DNA from: Gentiana macrophylla
Taxonomy: Eukaryota > Streptophyta > Magnoliopsida > Gentianales > Gentianaceae
Direction: 5' to 3'
NCBI GenBank assembly: GCA_026214975.1
Contig: CM047807.1
Location: forward strand, 65,513,824-65,577,823
DNA: 64,000 nt
The notes below the pieces were generated by a model. It made no database searches and had not been told where the DNA came from. It saw only the letters and a list, made by a program, of their open reading frames with translations. Below are positions 10,338 to 22,599 of the stretch, one piece after another (positions within the stretch are counted from its first letter, which is position 1; each line of letters opens with the position of its first letter). Position numbers and translations under genes: made by a program.

Positions 10338-12494
10338 TACTAAACCGTTGAGATAATGATTTAGACGGAATAGAGGGTCCTATCCCTGGTATGTAGCCAC
10401 GTCGCCGCCCAAGAACCTTTTCCATTATTTCTTTCTCTTGCTCGGGAGTCGACGCGTGCGCCAGGTGGATGATAATACCCGTTAGCCTCCGCCACCATGC
10501 GATTCTCGAAAATATAATAATTCATTCTCTAATTAGTCATCGATAAGGTTAATTAATAATGATTGAAAATGTAAACAATTTTGAAAAACTTACATGATCC
10601 GCAGCTGCTAAAGGGCTAACCCACTCCCCATCCTTATTCATATGGATTTGCTTAAACACCTCAAAATCATTGTCCCCGGGCTTTGTACCATTTGCCGTCT
10701 ATAAAAAAAATTATGACCAAATCTCGTGTTCAGATCAATACTCAAATGGTCTCATTAAAAATAGAAAAATGTTGGATGGCATCCATCATACAAAAGGTTT
10801 TTTTCCACACATAAACGGAAATAAGCATAACAAAAGATTAATTGAAATAAACTAGACAACCCTTGTGAAGCAATCAAACAGTGCGTATCATGCAAAAGAA
10901 TCAATTAAATATCAGGCAAATCTAACTTATTATTATTCAATAGGTCTCTAACAAGATGACCAAGCTGTTTCGAAAAGACAAAAATAAACATCAACAATTC
11001 AAAGAATTTTAAAGATATACTTACGGAGGCATGTCGGCGTTGCGCTTGGGAGGTCCGCCCCTGTAAGCTTGGATACCTCACTTTTTGTCGGCTATTAGTA
11101 TTCTTTTAGGAAATTTTCTGCATGAAAGCAAGATTAAAGAACACCCCAACACAGCATTGCTAATCATATAAACAACTAGCATCACAAAAACACAATATTA
11201 CAAGTAAATAATGAGCTACTACACTAATGTAGAAAAGGTTACCTGAAAGGAGTCGGATCTAAACCTCTTGACACACTCCAGCCACTCCTCACGGGACTTA
11301 CAATGCTTTCCCTTTCCACTGGTCACTGCCTGAGGCCCCAAAAGCTTGATCCTTCTATTGATTGCGTTTTTCCAATTCCTATACCGGGAAGCAGCATCGT
11401 GCAGAACAACGTCACGATCGACCGGCTGGAAGTGATACTGAAAGAGAAAGACACAAAATTACAGTAAAACTAAAAATAGGATAAGAGCTGAAGTTTTTTT
11501 TTTAAACATAAGCACTAAAGTTAAAAAAAAAATGAATGTAGTTCGTTAAGTACAAACCCTTGTATCTGCAAGCACTTTTTTGATATTACTTTGTGGCACA
11601 TCCTTAAAGTTATTGTGCCAAGCCTCACAGTAGGTGCGGACATAGATGCCAACGCCGGTGTAGTACAATTTACCATATTCCCCTACGGCCTTCCGTGTTC
11701 AATTTGTGTTGTCCCACTCTAATGGGATGGCATGGCCGAGCTGCATACGTAGCCGAGTAATCTCTTCGCCGATAGCAACACCACGTCCCCTAGTGGGGGA
11801 ATCGGCGTCGTCTTCCTCCTCATCAATATCTGGGACGTCAGGAGCTATACAAATTAAGAAGATAAGTTAGTACAATCATTACTAATTATAGAACATTCAG
11901 GTTTGTGCTAAATACAAAGTTCAACAAATTAATATATAATGGCCGAACTAAAGCAAAACAAAAATTAGAAATATAGTTTTGTGCTAAATACAATGTTCAG
12001 CAAATTAATTAACTAATTACAACAAAAATTCAGGTTTAATTCACAGCACAGCTGTGAATACAAGCCACTTAAATGCAGGCTACTAGAAAGCAAAATGTTC
12101 AAATCCTCAAGACAGTATTGCAGCTTAGTAAATGTAATATAAATTAGTACTAAACAAGAACATATCAGTTTAAAACAGAACTGAACCTTCAACAAATCCC
12201 CAGAGCTGATAATCTGGTTTAACAAACCTGATTATCAAGGCTCAAAAGCAGAATAATATGCAGGATGTAGAAAATAAGTAGGCAAACTGACTGACTTGCA
12301 AACTCATTTTAAACACACAAGGGGTGTTCTGAATTTGATGATCAGCATACACAATTGTTTATAAAATGAAACATCCATAAAAAATTCATAATGCATGTAC
12401 CTGCCTCACATTGTGCCGGCAAACGTCGAGGATGGTCGTGCGGGGGTTGTGCACCCCCAGTTGAACCGGCACAAGTCGCAGCTGGTCCCGCCAT
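10338..12494 (-). pseudogene. CACTA second gene, plant Ptta/En/Spm transposase family (Transposase_24-like), six exons
   Basis: The exons follow good splice signals on the reverse strand: 12494-12401 (from MAGPAATC, low complexity), 11844-11558, 11437-11243, 11117-11035, 10698-10594 and about 10505-10338. In order they give TRGRGVAIGEEITRLR and IPLEWDN; GVGIYVRTY with WHNNFKDVP; DAASRYRNWKNAINRR; VRYPSLQGRTSQAQRRH; NKDGEWVSPLAA; and VLGRRRGYIPGIGPS. This order of blocks is typical of the second product of plant CACTA elements, a DNA-binding partner of the transposase. One in-frame TGA lies in exon 2 (11699-11701). The last exon is cut by the deletion at 10337. The exon map is my reading and has no transcript support. 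Confidence 0.7.
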
Positions 12495-12677
12495 GTGAAC
12501 AACTGCACATGAAACACCATGGTAAAACAAGTAGTCATATTAATACGATAATTCAAAACATTAGTTAATTTATGATCAAATCCAAGTAAAAAGCATATCT
12601 TATTATATATGGCGTACCAATGAAATTGATACTTATGAAAAGCATATCTATCGTTATTAAATTGTTTATCTGTTGCA

Positions 12678-15600
12678 TCATTCATCATCGCTAGGTATAT
12701 TCACGTTTGTGGCATCATCAAAGTCATCGTCCAATTCGTCATTCACATCATTTCCCTCATCCGACTCATAAGCGTTGTCTGTTTCATAGTCCTCGTCATT
12801 TATGAAGTCGTCACCATCTACACGACTTTTATTTAAGTTTGTTTGTCTATCAGGTGTCACATCAGTGGCATGTATACCCGGTTGATCCTATCTTATGTTT
12901 GATGAATCTAACGAAGGAAGTTCAACGTGCAACTGAAATGTTTCATCGGTGGTTTCCTCAACTACCACATTCTCTTCAGTAATGTCATCATTTGGATCCA
13001 ATATACCACGATGCCGGAAATGCTCCACAACTTTCCAATATTTACCGTTATACAAGTCATCTACATAAAACACTTGTTCTGCTTGAGAAGCAAGAATAAA
13101 TGGTTCATTGTCATACCATGTGTTTTTAGTGCAGATGCTTTTTCTATTCTTGTAAACACGAACTCCCTTCTTCTGCGGACTAGTGTCATACCACTTACAT
13201 TTGAAGAGAACAATAGAATTTCCCTCTGGATAGGTGATGACGTATATATCCTGCAAAATGCCATAGTATGTATGATCCTCGAGTCCTTTGACAGCAATAC
13301 CACTGTTATGAGTGGATCGAGTGGCATCTCGCTTTTCTGTCACGAACTTTACTCCATTGATCACACAGCGGGATAGGATTTGGACAGAGACAAAAGACCC
13401 GTGAGGCTAGTGACAACAATTGTTCATTCATGGCCGATTTGTCTTGTTGGTGTAAAGTAGACATCTATGTAAGAAACACGTGAATGAGATTAATAGAATT
13501 AACAACACAAGTTTAATAACGTTTTTCTGTTACAACATAACAATGCCGGACCTTGGTATGAAACCACTGTGGGAATTGTTCTTGGTGTATTATATCGAGA
13601 TTACTAGTTGAGCATGTCACTGCTAGTTCATTGCGATGTTCACTGTTCAAAGTAAGGATTAATCAATAAGATTTATCATGAAAATATAGATTCAACCACA
13701 ATACATATTATTACGAAGAAAAATCACTTTAAGTAATGTTGGATCTCTGTGCAATTCTGCAATACATACCATTCGGCCTTTACCCGCTGACAGTATTCAA
13801 ACATAAGAACTGACATGTGGCCAATAGGACGGAACGGAGTCTGGAACACTGAGATCTTATGGTTGTTCAACTCTTCGTTCTCAACCCAATTTCTGTCATG
13901 CCGGTTGTACTTGGTATCGATGCCCGTAAAATACATTGAACAGAATGTAAGTGTTTCATCGATCATATATGCTTCCGCAATAGAACCTTCAGGACGAGCC
14001 CGATTCCTAATATACTTTTTGAGAGATCCAAGAAATCTTTCAATCGGATACATCCATCTAAGATGAACTGGTCCACCTTGTATCGCTTCCTCGGGCAAAT
14101 GCATTATCAGATGTACCATGATGTCAAAGAATGCTGGAGGGAATATTGTTTCCATCATGCATAATATTTTTAAGACCTCTTCCTTTGCTTTCTCTAACTC
14201 ACTTACCTTCAAAGTCCGTGAGCACAACATACGGAAAAAGTTGCTCAAGTCTGTGATAATATCTGCAATGTATTTCCTTAGAAACTTTCGTACCCCGATC
14301 GGTAGTAGCCTTTGTAGTAGTACATGATAATCATGTGATTTAAGTCCAGAAAGCTTGCTACTTGTGTTTGCTTCAATAACTTTTTTTTCAGATTACTAGC
14401 AAATCCATCTGGGAACCGAACTCCCAGCAAGAACTCATAGAACTTTTTGCCATCTGCTTGAGTCATTGTATAAGCTGCATGTGGTTTTATCACACGATTA
14501 CCTTGTTTGTATAAATGCAGCTCACTTCGCACCTTCATATTTTTCAAATCATCACGTGTTTTGTCTGTATCCTTAGTTTTTCCTGGGATGTCCAAAATCG
14601 TGTCTGACAAATTCGTGCATACGTTTTTCTCGATATGCATTACGTCTAAGTTGTACTTCAATTTTTTTCCACTCCAATAAGGCAAGTCCCATAATGAACA
14701 TCTATTTCACCATTAAATCCTTTGTTCTTTCTCAAGGGATGTTTCAAAGGAAGCCATCTGCGATGACCAACATAACCTATCTTGTGGGTTAACCGTTGTG
14801 CAGGCGTATCAACGTTGCATGTCGGACATGCCTTGTATCCCTGACCGCTCCACCCTGATAGATAACTACGAGCGGGAAAGTCATTTATCGTCATCATCAA
14901 TGCCGCCCGCATCTTAACTGTGGTGTCCGTAGAAGCGTCACGGACAATAATTCCTTCTGACCACAATTCTTGCAATTCTTCAATCAACGGCCGTAAGTAA
15001 ACATCAATATCTTTGCCCGGAGAAGTCGGGCCTGGAATTAACAGAGTCAAATGCCTGTAAGGGTCTTTATAGCAATCCCATGGAGATACATTTAAAATTA
15101 ACGACACAACAGGCCACATGCTATAAGAATTGCTCATATTACCGAACGGGTTGAAACCGTCTGTTGCCAAAGCCAACCGCACATTCCTAGATTCTTGAGC
15201 AAAGTTAGGGTATTTCATATCGAATTCCTTCCATTCTTTACAATCAACTGGATGGCGCATTATGTCTTCATCTAAAGAACGCCCCCTCTTATGCCATGTC
15301 ATTGCCTTAGCTGTGTGGCGGGAAGCGTACAGACGTCTCAATCGTGGCTTTAATGGAAAGTAGCGTAGTACTTTATTTGGCACTTTTTTCCCCTTTGTAA
15401 TCTTATAACGTCTTGTGTTGCAAACCGGACAGGCCTGTAAATTCTCATTCTCTTTCCAGTAAAGAGCACAGTCGTACTCACAAACATCATTTTTCTTATA
15501 GCCTAAACCTAGTTTCGACAGTAGCCTCTTAGCTTCATAGAATGATTTAGGTAAATTTGATCCTTCTGCAAGAACTTCATTCAATTTCTTCAATAAAACA

Positions 15601-16085
15601 TCAACAATTTCATTTGACCATTTAAATAGAACTTTAATATGCATCAGGTCAGCTGTGAATTTCAAGGTCGACGATTGTTTGCAACCTGGGTATAGATCTT
15701 CATGTAGCTTGGATATCAACTCCGCTACATTATCGTCACTATCATTGTCAACCGAAAGTTCGTCAACTTCATTGTCAAGAATATCATTTAAAATATGAGC
15801 CATATCATCCCCTGATTCATCAACAATTGGGTTTTTACGGACACGTGTACGGGACTCTCCATGGTAAGTCCATGTTGTATAATCCGGTTGCATTCCCGAA
15901 TCAAAGATGTGTGCATAAACTCTGTTTGGCTTAAACAAGCGAACGTTACGACACCTCTTGCATGGACAATGGATTTCCCCTTCCGAATTGGCGAACTGCT
16001 TAGCGTAGTTAATGAAAGCTTTTAATCCGCTCTGAAATTCTTTTGTTACTTTGTTTGCATTCATCCAACTTTTGTCCATTGTCAA
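12678..16085 (-). pseudogene. CACTA TNP2-type transposase (Transpos_assoc, TNP2, DUF4218 and DUF4216 domains)
   Basis: The frame 14658-16085 starts at the ATG at 16085 (MTMDKSWM). It contains the transposase-associated zinc region CPCKRCRNVR and the TNP2 region with a second cysteine pair in CPVCNTRRYK, and continues to FNGEIDV. The next block, WDLPYWSGKKLKYNLDVMH at about 14685, is in another frame. The segment normally between the two blocks is missing, so a deletion with frameshift joins them. A second frameshift near 14375 leads into 13724-14248 (DUF4218: FFDIMVHLIMHLPEEA, RFLGSLKKYIRNRARPEGSI). DUF4216 is at 12888-13364, and an acidic tail ends at 12678. It would cut and rejoin the element ends if intact. 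It is not functional as read. Confidence 0.85.
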
Positions 16086-18330
16086 TTTAGTTTGGGACGT
16101 GCACCTAGTGAATATACTATTCTATCAACCGATGGATTCCAACAACCTAACAAGGCATCCAACAAATATCAACTAAACATGTATCCACTTCTCCTCCCTC
16201 CATTTGGTAAGTTCCCTATCCAAGTTATCATATTCATGAATATGCACATATGAATGACAAATATCTCTAACAATAACCCGGAACACATTACCCCATTGGC
16301 AACATAAATAAGACAACAAAAAGATTTGAAACATCAAAATCCCATAAATGAGATGGATTACTAAGAGAAGCGAAAAAGAAGGGAGCAAAATGAACAACAT
16401 ATCAAATAAGAATAGCTATGATTGGCTAAGCCCTAAAATAACAGTTTGAAGAAATGAAGAGAAATATTTAGTGATGGCACTAATGTAATCATCTCTCAAA
16501 ACCCAAATCTGAATGGTGTATCTGCTAGCAATAATCTAATGTAAAAAGAAAGAAAAGCACAACAGTAACAACAAAAATCTAAGAAAGAAAAAATATTCAA
16601 TTTTGAGACCCAGGTATGATAAATAAAACTTTGTCTAAGTACGGTGATGGATCTATTAACTACTGTTAAGTATTTGATATGTTTGTATAATAAAGCCTCT
16701 CTGTTCAACTTCAAAGTCATTTATGGGTTGATGTTTTGAATTTGTGAAGAAATGTTTTGTTTCTCATTCTTTTCCTTTCATGTTGAGAAAATTAGCGCGC
16801 AACTTTGTTCTTATTATTGTTCTTATACCATTGATTACGATGTAGGCCCATCATGATCAACGGTGTAAAAATACTTTAAATAACTAAAAACAACATCAAA
16901 ATTTCAAAAACAATCATGTATATCGTTTCTTTTAAATAAATGAAACAACATATACGCACTCGCGTTTATTACAATTTCCAAATAAAACATGATACACATG
17001 GTTTTCACCTCAAATCTTTAAATCATATTATATTTAAAATAAATACATCAGTACATAATCATACCTAACACATAACAACTACATATGATGCCAAAAAATT
17101 AAAAATAAATTAAATTAAATTAAAGATTTTTCAAATCTTCTTGATGATATGAGATTAACAGTATAGCTGTGACTATAGGCTATGGCTTGCTATAGGGAGA
17201 TAGCACTATAGTCACAATATCATACACAGAATTGGTACTCGTTATCTTGTTGCCTTCACTATTGACATATTGTAAATCAAAATTCTACCAGAAGTTGCAG
17301 AAAATTCCATTTCCACCCCCCACAACATCTTTCAACCTTATCCAAAACTAGACAAAAACTATTCTCCAAACAAAACCCACCAGCCTAAAGTTTTCAAAAA
17401 TTATCGAGAACAACTCTTCATCTAATAGTGAATGACAAGTGTTTGAACTTTTCAGAAAATTTTCGGTTCAAAGTCAAGAAGAATCACTTGCAGCCCATTG
17501 TTCTAATTCAAAGCTCAAGAACCAAATAAAATACATGAATTCAACGGGAGTTTTATTGTTTTATGAACAACAAATGCTGTAAGAGATGCATATATATAAG
17601 GCTCTGTTTTTAAAAAAAAAAGGCTCTGTTTTTCTTCTTCTCCATAAATGATACATATATATGTCATCTTTAAAAGCATCACATAACAAAACATTTAATT
17701 GATCATAAAAATATAATCATATAGTATAGATATTAATTCCCAGAAGTTCGAAGCTATCTAGAGCACAAAATCACAAGAAGGCAACTCTCAAACACCCTCA
17801 AAAAGAAAATAGAAAAAAACCCACTCATTAATCTTCATTTGCAGTAGTCGATTAGAATTGCAACAGAAAATTTCACAAACCTTTATACCTCTTTCTCCAA
17901 GCCGATTAGAATTGATATAACAGAAAAATTGCCGGAGATATAACCATCAACTAAAGATTTTAACTTTTGAAACAACATTCATTTTTTTGGTAAATCTGGA
18001 GGTAATTAAGGGAATGGATCGTACGAGAAACCAAATCGAAGCCAACAAAATAACCCATATTGACCTTTACACACAACAAATTAACAATAGCACTGAAGTA
18101 GCAAACCTGGAATTCAATTCTTGAGGATAATCGAAGGAACGATGACGCTGAGAACCTGTTATTCCACTGCGTTTAAGCACTATACCTTTCTCTTCCAATC
18201 GCCAAACGCCAATTGACAAATAGCAGGAATGAGTACGACACTGTAATAGCGGCTATAGGTAAATTAGTGAAGGCAGCGGTTAATAGTCTTTTTCTGAAAT
18301 ATATTAGCCTAAAAAAACTAAAATATATTT
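16086..18330 (-). other. CACTA 5' non-coding region
   Basis: AT-rich, without convincing frames on either strand. It includes an 11-bp inverted repeat (17168-17178 and 17206-17216, TGTGACTATAG) with similar CTATAG words at about 18250. It should contain the transposase promoter and 5' UTR, perhaps with introns, but I cannot place them. Confidence 0.55.
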
Positions 18331-18530
18331 TTTTATTAAGGAAACTGGTTTTTGCTACAACGCTTATTGACTCAATTAAATTTCATTGACATGTGGCACC
18401 TACGTGTCATCCACGTATGTACATTAATTTAAATGCAGAATTTTTGTTGTCACAAAACAACTTTTGTTGTCTCAAATAGTTTTATCAAAAATGGAATAAA
18501 AAATATATGGCGAAAAATACTGATTTTTTG

Positions 18531-18690
18531 TGACAACACTTTGATTTGTTGTCCCAAAAAATATTCCCGCAGAATTTTTGGATCTGGCGGGAGTTTGGCT
18601 GGAGAGGTTTTTTTGACAACACATTGATTTGTTGTCTCAAAAAGTATTCCCGCAAAAATTTTGGCTCCGGCGGGAGTTTGGCGGGACAGT
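18531..18690 (-). repeat. CACTA subterminal direct repeat, two copies 84 bp apart
   Basis: TGACAACACTTTGATTTGTT begins at about 18531 and a near copy at about 18615. Both continue through TATTCCCGCA and GGCGGGAGTTTGG. Subterminal repeats of this kind bind the second gene product in characterised CACTA elements. Frames crossing them are by-products. Confidence 0.7.
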
Positions 18691-18836
18691 ATTTGTGACA
18701 ACGTTGTCTCAATTAATATTATTTGCATCAATTCAAAATTGTGCCACTCACAACAACCGTTTGACTCAACGCGTTGACGCAAAAGGGTTGTTTTTGAGTC
18801 AAATAAACGTTGACACAAAAAAAGTTGTGTCAAAAA

Positions 18837-18854
18837 GGCCAGATTCTTGTCGTG
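18837..18854 (-). repeat. CACTA terminal inverted repeat, right end
   Basis: On the reverse strand it reads CACGACAAGAATCTGGCC. The first bases are CACGA rather than CACTA. No partner was found at the other end. Confidence 0.75.
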
Positions 18855-19244
18855 TGGATCAATCGCTCGTTTGCTCGTTATAACTTGATCAAATCCCTTG
18901 AACTTGAATTGTATAGTTTAATCAAATCTTCATTATTGCATATTAGGTTTAGATTCAGTTTAAATTGTCCGCAACCCGTATTTTCCCTGGCTTTAGGTCA
19001 TTGATCTTCTGTCCAGTTTATCGTTATTTTTATCTTTCTTGTGAATTATTTATGCTTTTAGATCTCTGTTTAGTTTAGTAATCGTGACATAGGTTAGTTA
19101 GTTAAACAAAGACTAGGATTACCAATCGTTAGTTCCCCGTAAGATCGACCCGGTATAAACCTCTTACTACGAACCTTGCACTTGAGGTATATCGGATTTA
19201 TAAATTTTATTACTTGTTTGTTTTGTTAGATAAATCCGTGAACA
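18855..19244 (+). repeat. 5' LTR of element B, second part
   Basis: Matches 37328-37716 of the 3' LTR with few differences and ends TGAACA, like that LTR. Confidence 0.85.
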
Positions 19245-19250
19245 AGTTTT

Positions 19251-19270
19251 TGGCGCCGTTGCTGGGGAAC
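19251..19270 (+). other. Primer-binding site of element B (tRNA-Asp type)
   Basis: TGGCGCCGTTGCTGGGGAAC lies six bases after the LTR. It is complementary, with one mismatch (T for C at position 12), to the CCCCGGCAACGGCGCCA 3' end of plant tRNA-Asp, the usual primer of Athila-like elements. Confidence 0.8.
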
Positions 19271-20009
19271 CGGACGGTTGCCTAGTTTTTGTTTTTCGTT
19301 TTTCTTGTTTATATTTCGTTTTAATTCCTGTTTTTAGTTGATAATCGTTTAGGTTATTAGGATATTAGGGTTTTAGTTTAGGGTTTAAGCTTCTTCTTTC
19401 TCTTGTGATTAGTTTTCTTCTCTTCTATCTATCTGTCTCTGTTCTTTTCTCTGTTTTTCCTTACCCCCCCTTTCTTTTCTGCAAATTTTCTGCTTCTGTT
19501 CTAGTTTTCCCGCTACCAAACGGGCGTCTGGGATCTTGGACGCCCGTCCGTTGGGAAATTTTCTACCCTGTAGCATTTTCACTCACTTAAACAAGCGTCC
19601 ATCAAATTTGGATGCCCGTTCAAGTTTTCAAGACCGACAGACAGCGTTTGGGCATCCGAACGCCCGTCCAGATCAAAAGTTAAGCGACGCCCGTCCAAAC
19701 CTTTGGGCGCCCGTCTGCTTTCATCTTTTCCTTAATAATCCTGCTTTTTCTTCATTTCCTTTCTTTTTTCTTTTATTAGGCTTTTAATTTTTAGTTTAGG
19801 CTTTTAATTTCTTAGTCTTTAGGTTGCTTTCACTTGTTTTTGGTCCGGTTTATGCAAACTCGAGTCAAAAGGACCGTTACTATACACCCCCACGACCCGA
19901 GCGAACCGTAGTCCGGCCAAACAGGCGGATTTTCCGCTTCTGCGTTCTAGCGATGAGCCGAGCAAGATCTTGAGGATCACTAGCCAAGGAAATCACCGAT
20001 TTTGTAATA
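19271..20009 (+). other. B leader with paired dyads
   Basis: Non-coding leader before gag, T-rich in the first part. GGACG-NN-CGTCC-type dyads lie at 19518, 19538, 19589, 19610, 19658, 19685 and 19705; three successive pairs are 20-21 bp apart. No TATA box follows them closely, unlike in the LTR. Confidence 0.6.
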
Positions 20010-21572
20010 ATGGTCGCTAATGATAGACGTGCGTTGGCGGACTACGCCATGCCTGGCGCATCCACAATCAACCCGGCTATCATCCTATCGCCATTAATGC
20101 TCGGACCTTCGAGCTAAATCGGCCTCATTCGGATGATGATGCAAGATGCATCAATCTTTCATGGGTTTCACCGGGAAAATCCACACACTCACTTGCATAC
20201 ATTCTTGAGATATGCGGCACCACACGTATCCAATGAGTAAGTGAGGATGCCATCAAACTGAAACTCTTTCTTTTTTCGTTGAAGGGAGAAGCTAAGGAGT
20301 GGTATAGCTCTCTCCCACCTGAATCTATAAATACTTGGGCGTAACTCGAAAGGAGTTCTTGAGTCAATATTTCCGCCTTCCAAAACCGCCAATGTTTGAA
20401 CGAGATATTCACTTTCTATCAAAAAGAGAATGAATCCTTTTTCGAGTGTTGAAAAAGATTCAAGTCTCTGCTTAGAAAGTGTCCCCACCATGGCTTGCCA
20501 CTGGAAAGGCAAGTCAAAACTTTCTTTAGTGGATTGACCGAGCTTACAAAAGGCATGGTCAATAGTTCATCTGGTGGGGCGTTTCTGAAGAAAATGCCTG
20601 ATGAGGGGTGGGCACTATTCGAGGACATTGCCAAATACAACTATGCCCCCTCTTATCAAGCCATTCAAGCACCTCCTCCTCCTAAGGTTGAGGAAGTAAA
20701 CATGCAAAGTTTGATCGCCATGCTGCAGAAGCAGATGGCAGCGTCTCAAGTTTCAAATCGATAAATCAAAATTCTTTTTTCATAGAACCTCGTGTTACAT
20801 CGCTAAAATCGTCCGACCGCCATATGAATGGCGGTGTCAATTTAATCCCCCGCACCTTATCAAGTGAATGTTGTTAATGATTATGGACAGTATAATCAGG
20901 TCACATGTCAAAACTGTGACAATATGGGGCACACTTCTCGATTCTGTCCTATGAACGGACAGAATGCTGAAGTGAATGCATTCTATGGCCGGAACAACCA
21001 AAGGTCTAATCAAGTTTCTGGACAGAATAATTTCCAAAACCACGGGTTTAATCAATCTTCCAGTTTCAATCGTAATTCGAATTTTAATTCGAATCAAAAT
21101 TTCAATAGAAACCCTGGTTTTAATCAGAACCAAAACTCAAATTTTTCCAATCCTACTCAAAGATTCAATCAGAATTGGCCTTCCAATTCAAATTCTCAAT
21201 TCCAAAGTTGGCCCAGCCAGCCCTATGCACAAAATTTCCAAAACTCTCAAGGCCCCCCCCCCCCAATCTAACAATCTTGAAGCTAAATTGGAGGAGCAAA
21301 ATAAAAGTATCCAACTCCTGATGAGTTCAAAGAAAAACCCTGAGAGGCAAATCGGGCAAATCGGGCGAGCGATTAGCTTCAAGACCCCAGGGGCAACGCG
21401 CCATTTCACCGAGAAAAATCCAAAGGGTGGTCAAGTTGCTCAAACCGACTTAAACAATGGCCAATGTACTGACCTCGTACCATCAATTCCATACGGTAGA
21501 GAAGAGGCCAGTACGATGAACCTCAGAAGTGGTACTCAAGTTAGTGGTCCTTCCCACCAGGGAAACCACTAA
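20010..21572 (+). pseudogene. Element B gag, Athila-type, frameshifted
   Basis: Starting at the ATG at 20010 (MVANDRRALADYAMPG), the capsid domain can be followed through changing frames: INARTFELNRPH, LFLFSLKGEAKEWYSSLPPES and ENESFFECWKRFKSLL. It continues in 20495-20764 and 20864-21271. The last contains a clear zinc knuckle, CQNCDNMGHTSRFC (C-x2-C-x4-H-x4-C), followed by an N/Q/F-rich tail. A run of C residues around 21251-21263 shifts the frame. The C-terminus then reads NPERQIGQIG and NPKGGQ to NLRSGTQV, standard for Athila-type gag ends. It would form the virus-like particle and bind element RNA. Confidence 0.85.
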
Positions 21573-21646
21573 CCCCTTCTGCTAGTGATAAGGCAGGAGG
21601 GGAAGCTGAGCACCTACACTCCCCTCTGACGCAAGAGAAAACTCAG

Positions 21647-22440
21647 GTGGCTGATCACCTGAGAGGTGAAAAAGTTGGAAGTCCTCAGATGGCTGCTCCC
21701 CTGAGGAATGAAGAATCAAGTGGAAGTCAGGAGGCTGATCCTCTGACTAATAAAATGATTGAAAAAACTGTTCGGTGGAAGGATCTGGAAGACAAAGCTA
21801 TCAATGCATCTTCAAAGAAAATCTTTTCTGAGAGTGATCTGAAAAAGCTTCCATTTCCACCAAGAAAGAGCAACATCCCTTTAAGTGAAGATAAGAAGTA
21901 TGAAAAGGTGCTGAATCTTTTGAAAAATACTCAGGTAAATCTTCCATTATCCGAGGTCTTGGCTGAGATGCCTAAGTATACAAAATTCATCAAGGATGTT
22001 GTTTCTTCAAAAAGGAAATTGTCAGACATGGAGAGGCTGATTGGTGATGATTGTTCAATGATCAACTATGAAGACTTACCCACCAAGAGAGGTGACCCTG
22101 GAAAGTTCGTGCTTACAGTGTTAATAGGAGGCATGGTCTTCCCTAACTCGTTGTGTGACCTGGGTGCATCTATAAGCCTCATGCCATTGTCTGTGTGCAA
22201 ACAGCTGGGTTTAATTGATCTTCTAGAACCCACCACCATGAACCTTCAGTTCGCTGATAGATCTTCTAAGAAAGCAGCGGGAATCTTAAAAGACGTACTA
22301 GTTCAAATCGACAGATTTACCTTTCCCGTTGACTGGTAAGTTTTAGACATTGAAAAAGATGAAAATGTCCCCCAGATTCTTGGAAGACCTTTTTTGTCTA
22401 CAGCTAGAGCCCTCATTGACTGCGATGGTGGGTGAGTGAC
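21647..22440 (+). pseudogene. Element B protease
   Basis: The frame 21647-22339 carries a charged linker and then the retropepsin domain: KFVLTVLIGGMVFPNSLCDLGASISLMPLSVCKQLG. The active-site motif is DLGAS instead of DTGS, which is usual in Athila-type proteases. A stop at 22337-22339 interrupts the domain. The rest ([28 protein letters not shown]) follows in the same frame after that stop. Confidence 0.8.
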
Positions 22441-22599
22441 GATCCATGTTGGTGATCAAGAGGCAAGCTATAATGTCTCCAAATCCATTCAAGTACCCTC
22501 TGGTCCTCCAACCGGTTTTTCCATTGAGGATACGTCTGCTGACTTCGATGATTTAATGGAGAAGCAAGTCATGGTCATTGTAACCGAGTATGAGCGATC

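Larger units (their letters stand above)
10338..18854 (-). mobile_element. CACTA (En/Spm) DNA transposon, one end deleted
   Basis: The right end at 18854 reads, on the reverse strand, CACGACAAGAATCTGGCC, a CACTA-type terminal inverted repeat, with subterminal repeats inside it. Two reverse-strand genes follow: a TNP2-type transposase (12678-16085) and a second gene of the plant Ptta/En/Spm protein family (10338-12494). The left end has no matching terminal repeat. The second gene runs directly into LTR sequence at 10337/10338. The junction at 18854/18855 is followed by TGG, as in the intact LTR, but the matching 3-bp duplication on the left is lost with the deleted end. Confidence 0.85.

Noticed and set aside
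12927..13376. 149-codon forward frame
   Set aside because: Antisense of the CACTA DUF4216 region, which has recognisable conserved blocks on the reverse strand.
20976..21572. 198-codon frame overlapping B gag
   Set aside because: Its first half is gag read in the wrong frame (I/L/R-rich); only the part after the C-run is true gag sequence.
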